DNA of 64,000 nt from Candidatus Contubernalis alkalaceticus (GTDB lineage: Bacteria > Bacillota > Dethiobacteria > SKNC01). Below the pieces are notes generated by a model that searched no databases, had not been told where the DNA came from, and saw only the letters and a list, made by a program, of their open reading frames with translations. Positions within the stretch are counted from its first letter, which is position 1. Each line of letters begins with the position of its first letter. Below, in pieces: positions 8,079 to 16,769 of this stretch. A program made the position numbers and the translations under genes. Location of the stretch: assembly GCF_022558445.1 (NCBI RefSeq), contig NZ_CP054699.1, forward strand, positions 576,001-640,000, in the 5' to 3' direction.

Positions 8079-9662
8079 ATGTTTTGTAATAATTGTGGAC
8101 AGGAGAACAATGTTGAAAATCTTTACTGTTTATTATGTGGGGTACTGGTTTATAAAAAAACGGTAAACATCAGGTCAGCTATTGAGGGAAGGAGTTTCTG
8201 CGGTGCATGCGGTTTTAAATTAATCACGGGAAGTTTATATTGTCCCGGCTGTGGGGAAGATCTTTCAAAACTAACTCTTGAATCAGCGAAGCCGGATCCG
8301 AGTTCAATTAAGCTCAATATTAATCGAGGCAAAACTGTTCAGCGGCAGGGATTGGCACCCCTCCGGTGGGAGATTCAAGATTTAAGCTTTTTGCTGCGTT
8401 CTTTTTTCGGCGCCGTCGGGGCTTTGGCCTTTGGGCTTATTCTGGCCTGGTTTGTGGGGCTGGCTTTTGAACAGTTTGTTGCGAATATTTTAAGGGAGTT
8501 TTATATCACCAGCAGCTTTTTCAAGGTAAACCCCCTGGCACTCTTTTTCCAGGCCCATGGGGCTCCTCTGCATGTGCAGGGGGGAATATACGCTTTTGGA
8601 TCAGAGGCTTCTGCTTCATTAACTATCCGTATTGGCCTTATAATGTTAATGTTTATTCCTTTTTTAGCTTTATTTTTTTCTGCCTATATCAATTCTGGGC
8701 ACTTGAATAAAAATGACTTATCAGGCCGGATCAGGCTGGCGCTGGGGCAGGGTCTGCTGTATGGAATCACATTAGCTATATTAAGTAAACTATTGGGAAG
8801 GCTAATTCACCTGCCCATGGACCAGGTGGCGGATTTGTTTGGACTGATGGAAGTAGTACGGTATACAGAAGCATCGGGCATGGTTACCAGCGGTTTTCCT
8901 TTTTTCCATACTCTGTTTCTAGGGGTTTTTTGGGGCTGCCTGTTCAGCACTGCCGGTGCGGTTTACTCTTCAGTAAAATTTAACTTTGCGAGGATCGCCG
9001 GATATTATGATTCTGTTTTCAGCAGCGGTATTGGAGCAGCTTTTCAAATGTTTAAATATCTCATTATGCTGTCGGGATTAGTAATCCTGGGAGCAATTAT
9101 ATCGTTAGAAATTAATGAATCTGTATTTGAGTTTGTTGGAGCTGTTCCAGGACTGATTTTTAGTATCCTGCTATTTGTTAACGGGATTTCTTTTGTAATG
9201 CTTTTACTAAATGGAGCAGTATTTCAGATGGGTTATATTATGCCGGGGGAAAGCGATGCGATTTCTGCTTCTTTATTTACAGGAGTGCAAACACCTTATG
9301 ATACCTATTGGTACTGGTATTTATTTCTGTTACTGCTGGTGCCCATAATTTTAGGTTTTGCCGGCGGATTTCAATCTCAAAAATATTCCCCGGAGAAAAG
9401 CGCTCCCTGGAAAAATGCCTTAAGTTTTTCCATAAGTTACACGCTGTTGTTTGTGGCGGTGGCCCTGGTTTCACAAGTAACGGGCCACCTGGATTTGAGC
9501 AGGGCGGCCTCCCTGTTGGGCATGATGGGGGAACAGGTTCCTGGAAAGGCCCTTTATATTTTTGGATTTCCCATGATAAAATCCCTGTTAACTATCGGTA
9601 TCATTAGTTTTCTTACAGGTTTAACGGGTACTTACTACGCCAGCTACCAGGAATCAAACTAA
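8079..9662 (+). CDS. Double zinc-ribbon polytopic membrane protein
   Basis: A 527-residue protein with a strong AGGAGGTGAC site upstream. The N-terminus holds two short zinc ribbons, C-N-N-C...C-L-L-C (residues 3-22) and C-G-A-C...C-P-G-C (about 45-65), each two CxxC pairs 11-14 residues apart. After a linker come about ten hydrophobic helices, filling residues 105-525. I do not recognise the membrane domain. Zinc ribbons of this kind are typical of the adjacent T7SS-linked family, here combined with a multi-helix body rather than a single anchor. A copy of only the two ribbons is at 38378-38596. Role in transport or in assembly of the secretion machine is a guess from position. Confidence 0.85.
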   Translation: MFCNNCGQENNVENLYCLLCGVLVYKKTVNIRSAIEGRSFCGACGFKLITGSLYCPGCGEDLSKLTLESAKPDPSSIKLNINRGKTVQRQGLAPLRWEIQDLSFLLRSFFGAVGALAFGLILAWFVGLAFEQFVANILREFYITSSFFKVNPLALFFQAHGAPLHVQGGIYAFGSEASASLTIRIGLIMLMFIPFLALFFSAYINSGHLNKNDLSGRIRLALGQGLLYGITLAILSKLLGRLIHLPMDQVADLFGLMEVVRYTEASGMVTSGFPFFHTLFLGVFWGCLFSTAGAVYSSVKFNFARIAGYYDSVFSSGIGAAFQMFKYLIMLSGLVILGAIISLEINESVFEFVGAVPGLIFSILLFVNGISFVMLLLNGAVFQMGYIMPGESDAISASLFTGVQTPYDTYWYWYLFLLLLVPIILGFAGGFQSQKYSPEKSAPWKNALSFSISYTLLFVAVALVSQVTGHLDLSRAASLLGMMGEQVPGKALYIFGFPMIKSLLTIGIISFLTGLTGTYYASYQESN

Positions 9663-9702
9663 GTTTATTATTATTTATTTTATTGACAGGAGTGATTATA
9701 TT

Positions 9703-10557
9703 ATGGATGTAAAATCACAGGGAAATGGAACCATTGGTGCAGTTATGCCCCTAGTTATACAAACGGGGACCGGTGTGGCCATTCTCCTGGCCTCCTGGTA
9801 TATCATATCCATACTGCCCATGCTGGATGATATTCAGTTTCCCCTGAAGTTTAGTTTGAGCGAATTGTTAACGGCATTGATTTTAACAATTTTAATCTGG
9901 ATGCTGGGAGTTTTCGGCAGGCGTCTGGAGCTCCGCCTGGGCTTTATTCACAAAGACTTTCCCCAGGGCGGTACCATTATAAAATACATAATATATTTAT
10001 TCATCGCTGTCATTGGGTACCATGCCTATGCGCCCCTGGCATTACCCTATTTAGACGATTATTACTGGATTTATTCCCTGGTCTTTTTAGCTCTGTCTTT
10101 ATCTATGCTGGCACTTTTAGGATTTACGGTTTACAGCAATACCGATTCAATATCCGCACTGTTCAGCAAAACAAAAAAAGCGGCGCCGGTTCAAAGCGCC
10201 GGTTTCTCACTGTGCGCCAAATGTGGGAAAAGCAATAAAGCCGGTTCTAAATTTTGTGTATCCTGTGGAGAAGTGCTGTCATCCCCGGCGAAGGTTAATG
10301 CCTGTAATACATGCGGGGCAGCGTTAAAGTCCGGTGCAAAATTTTGCACCGGCTGCGGCCAGGTGGTAGAAGGCTCTCCAGTGGACAGAGCAGAAGAGGA
10401 AAATATCCCTGCTGCAGTGATTCATAAAGAGCCTCTTGATTCCAGCACCCCTCCGGATACAGAATTACAGGATCATGAAAAGAAGTGCTTAAAATGCGGG
10501 GCTGTTTTAAAAGAAGGGGCTTTATTCTGTACCAGTTGTGGAAATTTGGTTCAATAA
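9703..10557 (+). CDS. Membrane protein with three C-terminal zinc ribbons
   Basis: A 284-residue protein starting at ATG 9703, after ACAGGAG. Four to five membrane helices fill residues 10-150, followed by three zinc ribbons, each C-x-x-C-G...F-C-x-x-C-G (at about 172-192, 205-225, 265-282). This is the reverse order of the 8079 protein, where ribbons come first. The last ribbon ends three residues before the stop. Two degenerate copies of its tail exist, at 1353-1448 and 25536-25585, showing that this gene has been copied and lost within the island. Function unknown. Confidence 0.85.
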   Translation: MDVKSQGNGTIGAVMPLVIQTGTGVAILLASWYIISILPMLDDIQFPLKFSLSELLTALILTILIWMLGVFGRRLELRLGFIHKDFPQGGTIIKYIIYLFIAVIGYHAYAPLALPYLDDYYWIYSLVFLALSLSMLALLGFTVYSNTDSISALFSKTKKAAPVQSAGFSLCAKCGKSNKAGSKFCVSCGEVLSSPAKVNACNTCGAALKSGAKFCTGCGQVVEGSPVDRAEEENIPAAVIHKEPLDSSTPPDTELQDHEKKCLKCGAVLKEGALFCTSCGNLVQ

Positions 10558-10599
10558 CATACAGCTAACCGTAAAATGTATCTATTGTCAATTAAAACC

Positions 10600-10783
10600 G
10601 GGTGGGCAGAACTCTATAAAATGAGGACTGACGGTAGTGAAAGGCAGCGGATTTATAATAATAAGTGATCATTATGCTTTGAATATTCAAATAGCAGGGG
10701 AATGGTTGTATTATGAAAACAGCGTTGACGGCCGGTTATACAAAATAAAGAAAGATGGCGGAGATTTACAACCAGTTTTTTAA
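10600..10783 (+). pseudogene. Fragments of DUF5050-repeat coding sequence
   Basis: Two short stretches read as ends of DUF5050 repeats: L-Y-K-M-R-T-D-G-S-E-R-Q-R at 10610-10650 and I-A-G-E-W-L-Y-Y...L-Y-K-I-K-K-D-G-G-D at 10690-10783, separated by a stop. About 50 bases around 10601-10655 are nearly identical to 18140-18200, another remnant. They are leftovers of a gene like the intact 10820 one that follows. Confidence 0.7.
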
Positions 10784-10819
10784 ATATCTAGCCATATCTA
10801 TGAAATGGAAGTGATGAGG

Positions 10820-11995
10820 GTGTCTCAAAATAATTTCTGTTCATCCTGCGGCAACAAATTGGAGGCAGGGGATAAATTTTGTTCAAGCTGTGGGAGTTCA
10901 AATCAAGGAAAAGCAATTCAAAATGTTCAAGCTACTAAAGGAGCTACAGCAAAACCGGTGTTTATATTAATTGCTGTTCTAATAATAACGTTGGTATTTA
11001 TTGCTGTCAGGGCAGTAGATTTTTCAAGCTTAGGCAGCAAAGAAAATAGTACAGAGAATCTAGCTCAGATAGATGCTAAGGAGGCCACCGGTGAAGTAAG
11101 AGAAGAGAACAAACTTATTGAAGTGGAGCAGCGAGGAAATACGGTAGGGAACATTTCTAACCTTGGTTTGGTGGCCCAACATAATGAATGGGTATATTTT
11201 TTCGAAGGTCATCATCTTTATAAATCGAAAAAGGATGGTAGTAGTCGTACCCGACTTAATAATGATTCATCATACTATATCAATGTAGTGGATGACTGGA
11301 TTTATTACTGTAATGGTGATGATGGCGATAAAATTTATAAAATAAAAACCGATGGCAGTAGTCGTACCCGACTTAATAATGATTCATCATACTATATCAA
11401 TGTAGTGGATGACTGGATTTATTACTGTAATGGTGATGATGGCGATAAAATTTATAAAATAAAAACCGATGGCAGCAGTCGTACCCGGTTAAATGATGAT
11501 GAATCGTTGTGTTTAAACGTAGTAGGCGGCTGGATATATTATAGTACCCAGTTTGAACCTGGAATATATAAAATAAAAACCGATGGAAGCAGTCTAATGA
11601 GATTTCACGATGATATTTGTCTTTCTGCCCACGAAATAAACGTGGTAGGTGATTGGATATATTATGTTGACCCTTACCAGGATTTTAAAATATTTAAAAT
11701 GAAAACGGACGGCAGCGGTCTTACCTGTTTAAATGATGATAAATCGTTTTATATTAACGTAGTAGAAGACTGGATATATTATGTTAACTGGGATGACAGT
11801 TGGAGAATCTACAAGATAAAAACGGACGGCAGTGGTCGAACCATTCTTAATTATGATTCATCAACTGATTTCTCTATTTGCGTGTTAGATGGTTGGATAT
11901 ATTACTTTACATCTTTCGATGGTTTTGATGATATTTATAAAATGAGGATGGATGGCACCCAAAACCAGCTCTTTCAAACTTTTCAATCTTCTTAG
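10820..11995 (+). CDS. Zinc-ribbon, single-helix protein with DUF5050 repeats
   Basis: The start is set at GTG 10820 because GGAAG lies 8 bases upstream and the paralogs begin at the equivalent (M)VSQNN; ATG at 10805 or 10814 is possible. A zinc ribbon (C-S-S-C-G...F-C-S-S-C-G) opens the protein, then one hydrophobic helix at about 47-67 and a linker. The rest is a series of about seven ~39-residue repeats of the pattern W-I-Y-Y...I-Y-K-I-K-T-D-G-S...R-L-N-D-D, the DUF5050 family, thought to form a beta-propeller-like domain. Likely topology is ribbon inside, repeats outside. Two repeat units are almost identical at the DNA level (see 11237-11470). Confidence 0.88.
   Translation: MSQNNFCSSCGNKLEAGDKFCSSCGSSNQGKAIQNVQATKGATAKPVFILIAVLIITLVFIAVRAVDFSSLGSKENSTENLAQIDAKEATGEVREENKLIEVEQRGNTVGNISNLGLVAQHNEWVYFFEGHHLYKSKKDGSSRTRLNNDSSYYINVVDDWIYYCNGDDGDKIYKIKTDGSSRTRLNNDSSYYINVVDDWIYYCNGDDGDKIYKIKTDGSSRTRLNDDESLCLNVVGGWIYYSTQFEPGIYKIKTDGSSLMRFHDDICLSAHEINVVGDWIYYVDPYQDFKIFKMKTDGSGLTCLNDDKSFYINVVEDWIYYVNWDDSWRIYKIKTDGSGRTILNYDSSTDFSICVLDGWIYYFTSFDGFDDIYKMRMDGTQNQLFQTFQSS
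11237..11470 (+). repeat. 117-bp tandem duplication inside the DUF5050 gene
   Basis: Units 11237-11353 and 11354-11470 (39 codons each) differ by a single base that I can find (ggt/ggc at the first codon); a third, diverged unit follows to about 11587. This is a very recent in-frame expansion of one repeat. Confidence 0.92.
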
Positions 11996-12171
11996 AGTTG
12001 ATTTCCTTTTTATATTATTTCTTTCAATCAATACAGGATTAATATATAAGCATATGGATATTTTGAAATGGGTTGATGAAGAATTAAGAGTTGTACTGAC
12101 ACTAACGATTTTTGAAGGAGTGGATTTACTAACAACAAACTAAGCTACTCTGATAACATTAGTGTGGAATC

Positions 12172-12225
12172 GTGGAAAATCCTGTTATTGCGGAGAACTA
12201 CAGCCTGCTGGCAGAGGAAATCCTT
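12172..12225 (+). pseudogene. Fragment of the TPR-type zinc-ribbon paralogs
   Basis: The stretch reads V-E-N-P-V-I-A-E-N-Y-S-L-L-A-E-E, matching the TPR segment E-N-P-x-x-x-x-N-Y-S-L-L-A-E-A-Y found in the 13233, 18233 and 30173 proteins, and the DNA 'gaactacagcctgctgg' is shared. It is an isolated piece; the remaining gap 11996-12248 shows no convincing gene. Confidence 0.6.
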
Positions 12226-12248
12226 AAATTTAAAACGGAGGGTTTAAG

Positions 12249-13169
12249 ATGTTACAAAGTAAATTCTGCTCCTCATGCGGTAGTAAATTAGAAGCAGGAG
12301 ACAAATTCTGCCCTCATTGTGGTGGATCAATACAAGGGGCAGCAGTCGAAGAAACAAGCGAGAGAACTTCGGGACAATCGTTTAGAAGATTTAAACTAGT
12401 ATACTTGTTTCTATTAATGGTGGTTATTATGATACCACTGGCAATCTATGTTTTAACATCCACAGATCTACTTGCTTCTGACGAGAGAATGCCTTCTTCC
12501 TTAAGGGAATTAGATCAAAACGAAATTAAAAAAATTTTCATCGGCCATGAACTAGATATCTATGATGTTAATAATTCATTTAATAATCTTTATTGGGAAA
12601 TTACACAATCTGATGTAGAGAACATTAGAATTTTAGACATAAAAGAATTACCAGATGATAAGCTGTATTTCATGACCGTAGATTATTTTGGACAAAGCAA
12701 AATAGCTAATATTACGGGTAAATACAACTGTACTTTTCGTGTTAATGATAACTTCTGTGAATTAATCAATATAGAAAGAGCTGAAAATACTAAACCAGAA
12801 ATTACTATTGACTTAACTGGTGATTGGGTTGGGTTTTATACTGCAAGCCAGGGGAAAACGGCAGTAATACTTACAATAATTGAAGTAGATGAAAACGGTA
12901 GAATAACTAATTCGATATTCGACTTTGGTCCCCATGAGGGAAATCCTACTATTCCATCCGGGAAATTTAAAATGTCGGGGAAACTAAGTGATAGTCTTGA
13001 TTTAGAAGGAGTGGAATGGATAGAGCAACCCGTAAATTATGAGATGGTGGATATCAGGAATGGGTACATTCAATTACAAGAAAATACTTTGAAAGGCTAT
13101 ATTTATGGAAAGTCTTCTTTCGGAAACGCAGGCGAAATAGAAGTGAATTATAACAAAAAGTATTATTAG
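12249..13169 (+). CDS. Zinc-ribbon, single-helix protein with a lipocalin-like C-terminal domain
   Basis: A 306-residue member of the island family. Zinc ribbon C-S-S-C-G...F-C-P-H-C-G at 7-26, one membrane helix at about 50-75, and an outer part of about 230 residues. The last 120 residues begin with L-T-G-D-W-V-G-F-Y and are rich in beta strands (A-V-I-L-T-I-I-E-V, G-K-F-K-M-S-G-K-L-S-D-S-L), resembling small lipocalin-like or beta-barrel ligand domains; this is a pattern-based guess. It starts after a GGAGGG site. It shows that the outer module is exchanged while the anchor part is kept. Confidence 0.82.
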   Translation: MLQSKFCSSCGSKLEAGDKFCPHCGGSIQGAAVEETSERTSGQSFRRFKLVYLFLLMVVIMIPLAIYVLTSTDLLASDERMPSSLRELDQNEIKKIFIGHELDIYDVNNSFNNLYWEITQSDVENIRILDIKELPDDKLYFMTVDYFGQSKIANITGKYNCTFRVNDNFCELINIERAENTKPEITIDLTGDWVGFYTASQGKTAVILTIIEVDENGRITNSIFDFGPHEGNPTIPSGKFKMSGKLSDSLDLEGVEWIEQPVNYEMVDIRNGYIQLQENTLKGYIYGKSSFGNAGEIEVNYNKKYY

Positions 13170-13232
13170 AAAGACCAGACTATTAAATATTTATTGTATA
13201 GACCTTCTTATAAAATTATACCGGAGGTATTC

Positions 13233-15926
13233 ATGGCGTCACAAAACAACCAATTTTGCCCCTCATGCGGCGGCAAACTGGAACCAGGAGATAAGTTCTG
13301 CGCAGGCTGCGGAATTTCTTGTCAGGATGATCCAACTAAAGAGGGCCCGGTTCAGCCTGAGGCCCAAACCAAAAGTAATAAAATAAAGCCGGTGTTCATA
13401 CTTATTGCGGCTCTAATTATAATTCCCCTGGTATTCCTGGCCGCCAGGACTGCGGTAACTACCGGCACCAAAAAAGCCATTGAGGATAAGCTGGCTTTGG
13501 CGGAGAAGTATCTACTGGACCAGGAATATGAACAGGCGATACTGGCTTATGACGAAGTTATAGAAATAGATCCCAGGGTGGAAAAGGCTTATACTGGTTT
13601 GGCTAAGGCCCATGTGGGGCTTTGGAATATGGATTCCGCCGAAGAGGTATTAAAACAGGGTATTGAAATTGTTCCAAACACCATTCCCCTCCGCAGTGAA
13701 CTGGCCGGGATATACTTAAGACAGGGAAAACAGGAAGAAGCCCGGGAAGTGTTCCTGGAAATTCTGGAGGATGATGAAAAAGAACAGTCTGCCTATCGGG
13801 GGTTGGCCCGGGTTTATGAGTCCCTTAGGGATATAGATAAAATGGTAGAAATTCTGGAGAAGGTCATTTTTGAAAACCCTGGTTATTCACAGAACTACAG
13901 CCTGCTGGCGGAGGCATATGTAAAGCAGGGTAGGATTGAAGAGGCCCTGGAAATGGTGAAAACCGCTTTAGATATGGATATGGAAGATTATTATGCTTAT
14001 GCTGTTCTGGAAATGATTTACGGGGGGAACTGGGAGGAACTTCTTATAGAGGCAGAAGGCATTCTAAACCGGGAAAAACAGAGTGCTGTGGGCATGAGGC
14101 TTAAATTTTACGGCCTTTTCAAGAGCCAGTGTTATGAGGACGTAACTGCCCTGCATGATGAACTGCATGATGCTGTCAGCAGTGATATAGAAATTGTTTT
14201 GACTGCCCTGTCCTTTCTGCGAAGGGATGACGACAACAGGGCTGAAGAGCTTGTAGGCTTAATAGATATTGAGCACGTGGAGAGTCTAATTGTCCTTAAT
14301 TATCTGGCTCATTACTTCCTGGAGACAGGTGACCAGGCAAATGCCCAGCGGATGGCAGTTAAAGCGATATACCTGGACTCTTACACAGACTATTTCTATT
14401 TACTAATGTTTGAGTTGACGGAGGATGAAAGATACCTGGAGTTATTAATGGTACTGGGGAAAGAAGAATGGGTGCGGGGCAACACCACTGGTAATATTAG
14501 CAATTACGGATTGGCTGCCCTGCAGGGAAATTGGGTGTATTTCTCTAACGAGGGTGACGGTGGAAAGCTTTACAGGATGAATCTCGACGGCAGCGATCTC
14601 ACCCGTTTAAACGAAGATAATTCTAAATATATTAATGTCGTAGGAAGCTGGGTTTATTACGCAAATGTCGACGATGATTATAAAGTTTACAAAATAAAGA
14701 CAGACGGTAGCGGCCTCACACGGCTTAATGATGATTATTCCAGGAGTATTAACGTTGTTGGAGAGTGGGTTTATTATATTGAATATGGTGATTATGATGG
14801 TTATGAAGCTACCAGAATCTATAAAATGAAAACGGATGGAACAGAACGTAACAGGTTGAATGATAGAAGTGCCTGTTCCATGATGGTTATGGAAGACTGG
14901 GTATATTACACAACCTATGAACACATGCTTTCTTATTGTGGGGCATTGTATAAAGTAAGAATAGACGGTTCAGGGGATACCGCTGTAAACTCCGATTGGG
15001 GAAAAACTGTTATCGCAGATGGCTGGGCATATTATTGTCACTTTCAAGACGAATTCAGAGTTTACAAAGTTAATCTTGACGGCAGCGGCCGTACCCGGCT
15101 TAACGACGATTGGTCAAGAAGCATAAACGTTGCTGGAGACTGGGTGTATTTCATAATTGGTGATCCTTACTATGGCCCAATATACAGAATGAAAACGGAC
15201 GGCAGCTCCCGTACCCAACTGAATAATGATGCATCAGATTCGATAAATATTATTGGAGACTGGCTGTATTATTCAAATAATCTTGATAACAGTCTATATA
15301 GAATGAAACTGGACGGTTCTCAACGGCAGAAAATTTTTGCTCCCCTGGGTAACGGTCAGGAACAGGAACAGGAACCGGTTACCAGGGAGCCTGAAAACAA
15401 CCAGGCTTCGGAAGAAACAAATGTACCCCTTCCCTTCAACAGAGATGATTTTACAGCAGCCGCTATTAGGTTAAATATGACTGTGAATGAAGTGAAAGAA
15501 ATTTTAGGTGAGCCGATCACGACCACCCGGTATGATGAAGATGGGTACTATGACTTTATTGATGATATGGTCTATAACTTTGGAGAAGTAAGTGTAGCTC
15601 CAGACCTGGAAAACGCTATTAAAGTAATTGCCATATCAGTGAATACCCCAGGGGTTCCGGGGCCGCGGGGTATACAAGTTGGAGATACCATGGAATCAGT
15701 AATTAGGAAATTCCCGGATAATAATAACCCTATAATTAATAATGGTTATGAAACCTATAAAGTTTTATATGGTTCCCTGGATCATGGTGAAAATGGCGGG
15801 GGAGTATATTATGATCAAAAAACTGGAAAGCCTGCTTTAGTTCTTTATAAACAGGACTTCGTTGTACTTTGGTTGAGGATAGAAAATGAATTGGTAAGTG
15901 ATATAAGAATTGCTTTTGCTGATTAG
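13233..15926 (+). CDS. Zinc-ribbon, single-helix protein with TPR, DUF5050 and C-terminal domains
   Basis: The largest family member (897 residues from ATG 13233, after CCGGAGG; the upstream frame to 13194 is unsupported). Order: zinc ribbon (C-P-S-C-G...F-C-A-G-C-G, 9-29), helix (about 52-72, F-I-L-I-A-A-L-I-I-I-P-L-V-F-L), TPR repeats to about 345 (motifs Y-T-G-L-A-K-A, Y-R-G-L-A-R-V, N-Y-S-L-L-A-E-A-Y), about seven DUF5050 repeats to about 695, and a C-terminal domain with M-T-V-N-E-V-K-E-I-L-G-E-P and I-Q-V-G-D-T-M-E-S-V, also found at the end of the 30173 protein. The DNA for the helix and first TPR is almost the same as in 16770, 18233 and 30173. Confidence 0.9.
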   Translation: MASQNNQFCPSCGGKLEPGDKFCAGCGISCQDDPTKEGPVQPEAQTKSNKIKPVFILIAALIIIPLVFLAARTAVTTGTKKAIEDKLALAEKYLLDQEYEQAILAYDEVIEIDPRVEKAYTGLAKAHVGLWNMDSAEEVLKQGIEIVPNTIPLRSELAGIYLRQGKQEEAREVFLEILEDDEKEQSAYRGLARVYESLRDIDKMVEILEKVIFENPGYSQNYSLLAEAYVKQGRIEEALEMVKTALDMDMEDYYAYAVLEMIYGGNWEELLIEAEGILNREKQSAVGMRLKFYGLFKSQCYEDVTALHDELHDAVSSDIEIVLTALSFLRRDDDNRAEELVGLIDIEHVESLIVLNYLAHYFLETGDQANAQRMAVKAIYLDSYTDYFYLLMFELTEDERYLELLMVLGKEEWVRGNTTGNISNYGLAALQGNWVYFSNEGDGGKLYRMNLDGSDLTRLNEDNSKYINVVGSWVYYANVDDDYKVYKIKTDGSGLTRLNDDYSRSINVVGEWVYYIEYGDYDGYEATRIYKMKTDGTERNRLNDRSACSMMVMEDWVYYTTYEHMLSYCGALYKVRIDGSGDTAVNSDWGKTVIADGWAYYCHFQDEFRVYKVNLDGSGRTRLNDDWSRSINVAGDWVYFIIGDPYYGPIYRMKTDGSSRTQLNNDASDSINIIGDWLYYSNNLDNSLYRMKLDGSQRQKIFAPLGNGQEQEQEPVTREPENNQASEETNVPLPFNRDDFTAAAIRLNMTVNEVKEILGEPITTTRYDEDGYYDFIDDMVYNFGEVSVAPDLENAIKVIAISVNTPGVPGPRGIQVGDTMESVIRKFPDNNNPIINNGYETYKVLYGSLDHGENGGGVYYDQKTGKPALVLYKQDFVVLWLRIENELVSDIRIAFAD

Positions 15927-16051
15927 TGATATGTAAGGTCTTAAAATTATAAATTCTCTCGGTTCACTTATTTTCCGAGTAAGTAATTGTATCCATTAAA
16001 TGAAATAACCATTATTAGAAATACTTCTTCCACAAACCAGGGGTGAATATA

Positions 16052-16653
16052 ATGCAGTGGTGGCTGGAAATTATAAGCGGAACTGAAAAAAGGAAAAAGA
16101 TGGAGCTTACGTCGGAACAAGTCTGTATTGGGCGGGATTCCGACGTAAGCCAGTTTCCAGTCACCGGCAGGGGAATTCTCGGGTTCATGCTTAACTGATT
16201 ATATTGCCCGATGGAAATGTACAGATTGAAGACTGCGGCAGCACGAACGGTATTTATGTTAAGAAACGTAGGATTGAGGGACCTGTTTTTCTCTCCTCGG
16301 GTGATATATTCCGGGGGGGCAGTATTCAAATGAAAGTTTACAGCATATCGGAAAGCATTACCGGTGAAAAGTGTCGTCCCCAAAAGGGAAAGGAGGATCA
16401 TACCCGGGTTCTGTCTGTCCGGGAAACCATAAGCATAGGCAGGGATCACTCTATTGACTTTGTACTGAACCACCCCATGGTTTCCAGAAATCATGCACGA
16501 ATTGAACATGAAGCGGGACAATATATTCTTTATGATTAAAATAGTACTAACGGTACTTTTGTAAATGGGAAGCGGGTGGCAGGTTCGGAAGTTATCACTC
16601 CATCCTCCGTAATCCAGATCTGCAGTAATGAGGGGGGTATGTTTTTTACTTAA
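16052..16653 (+). pseudogene. Broken tandem-FHA gene
   Basis: Two FHA domains are readable across frames. The first has V-C-I-G-R-D, then (after a one-base loss near 16176) S-R-V-H-A; a stop at 16192-16194 follows, then S-T-N-G-I-Y-V in the third frame. The second has I-S-I-G-R-D...V-S-R-N-H-A-R-I, a stop at 16537-16539, then N-S-T-N-G-T-F-V-N-G-K-R-V, ending at 16651-16653. So one frameshift and two nonsense changes have disabled a phosphothreonine-binding protein. Both domains kept the binding Arg, unlike EssC. Its end overlaps repeat R2. Confidence 0.85.
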
Positions 16654-16769
16654 TCATAATAATCGTTATTATAAGCGCTTAAATCGTTATTATAAACGAT
16701 AATGCTATTAAATAATTAAATTAATGCTATTATTGTAAGAATTAGATGTATTATAAACCGGAGGTATTT
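16636..16769 (+). repeat. Repeated upstream region R2, copy 1
   Basis: About 130 bp nearly identical to 30036-30172, each copy ending at the start of a zinc-ribbon/TPR gene. It contains two tandem units 'aatcgttattataa' whose GTT triplets (16665 and 16686) are 21 bp apart; the second overlaps an inverted repeat ATCGTT-N6-AACGAT. Spacing suits a LytTR-type dimer site (inference). Confidence 0.8.

Noticed and set aside
9308-9607. 99-residue frame inside the 8079 gene
   Set aside because: Shadow frame; the membrane protein on the main frame explains the region fully.
11237-11587. Possible CRISPR or satellite array
   Set aside because: Repeats are in frame, 117 bp long without spacers, and encode protein repeats of the DUF5050 type.
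11952-12143. 63-residue frame overlapping the end of the 10820 gene
   Set aside because: Its first part is a shadow of the DUF5050 gene in another frame, no ribosome site is present, and the rest has no family-like features.
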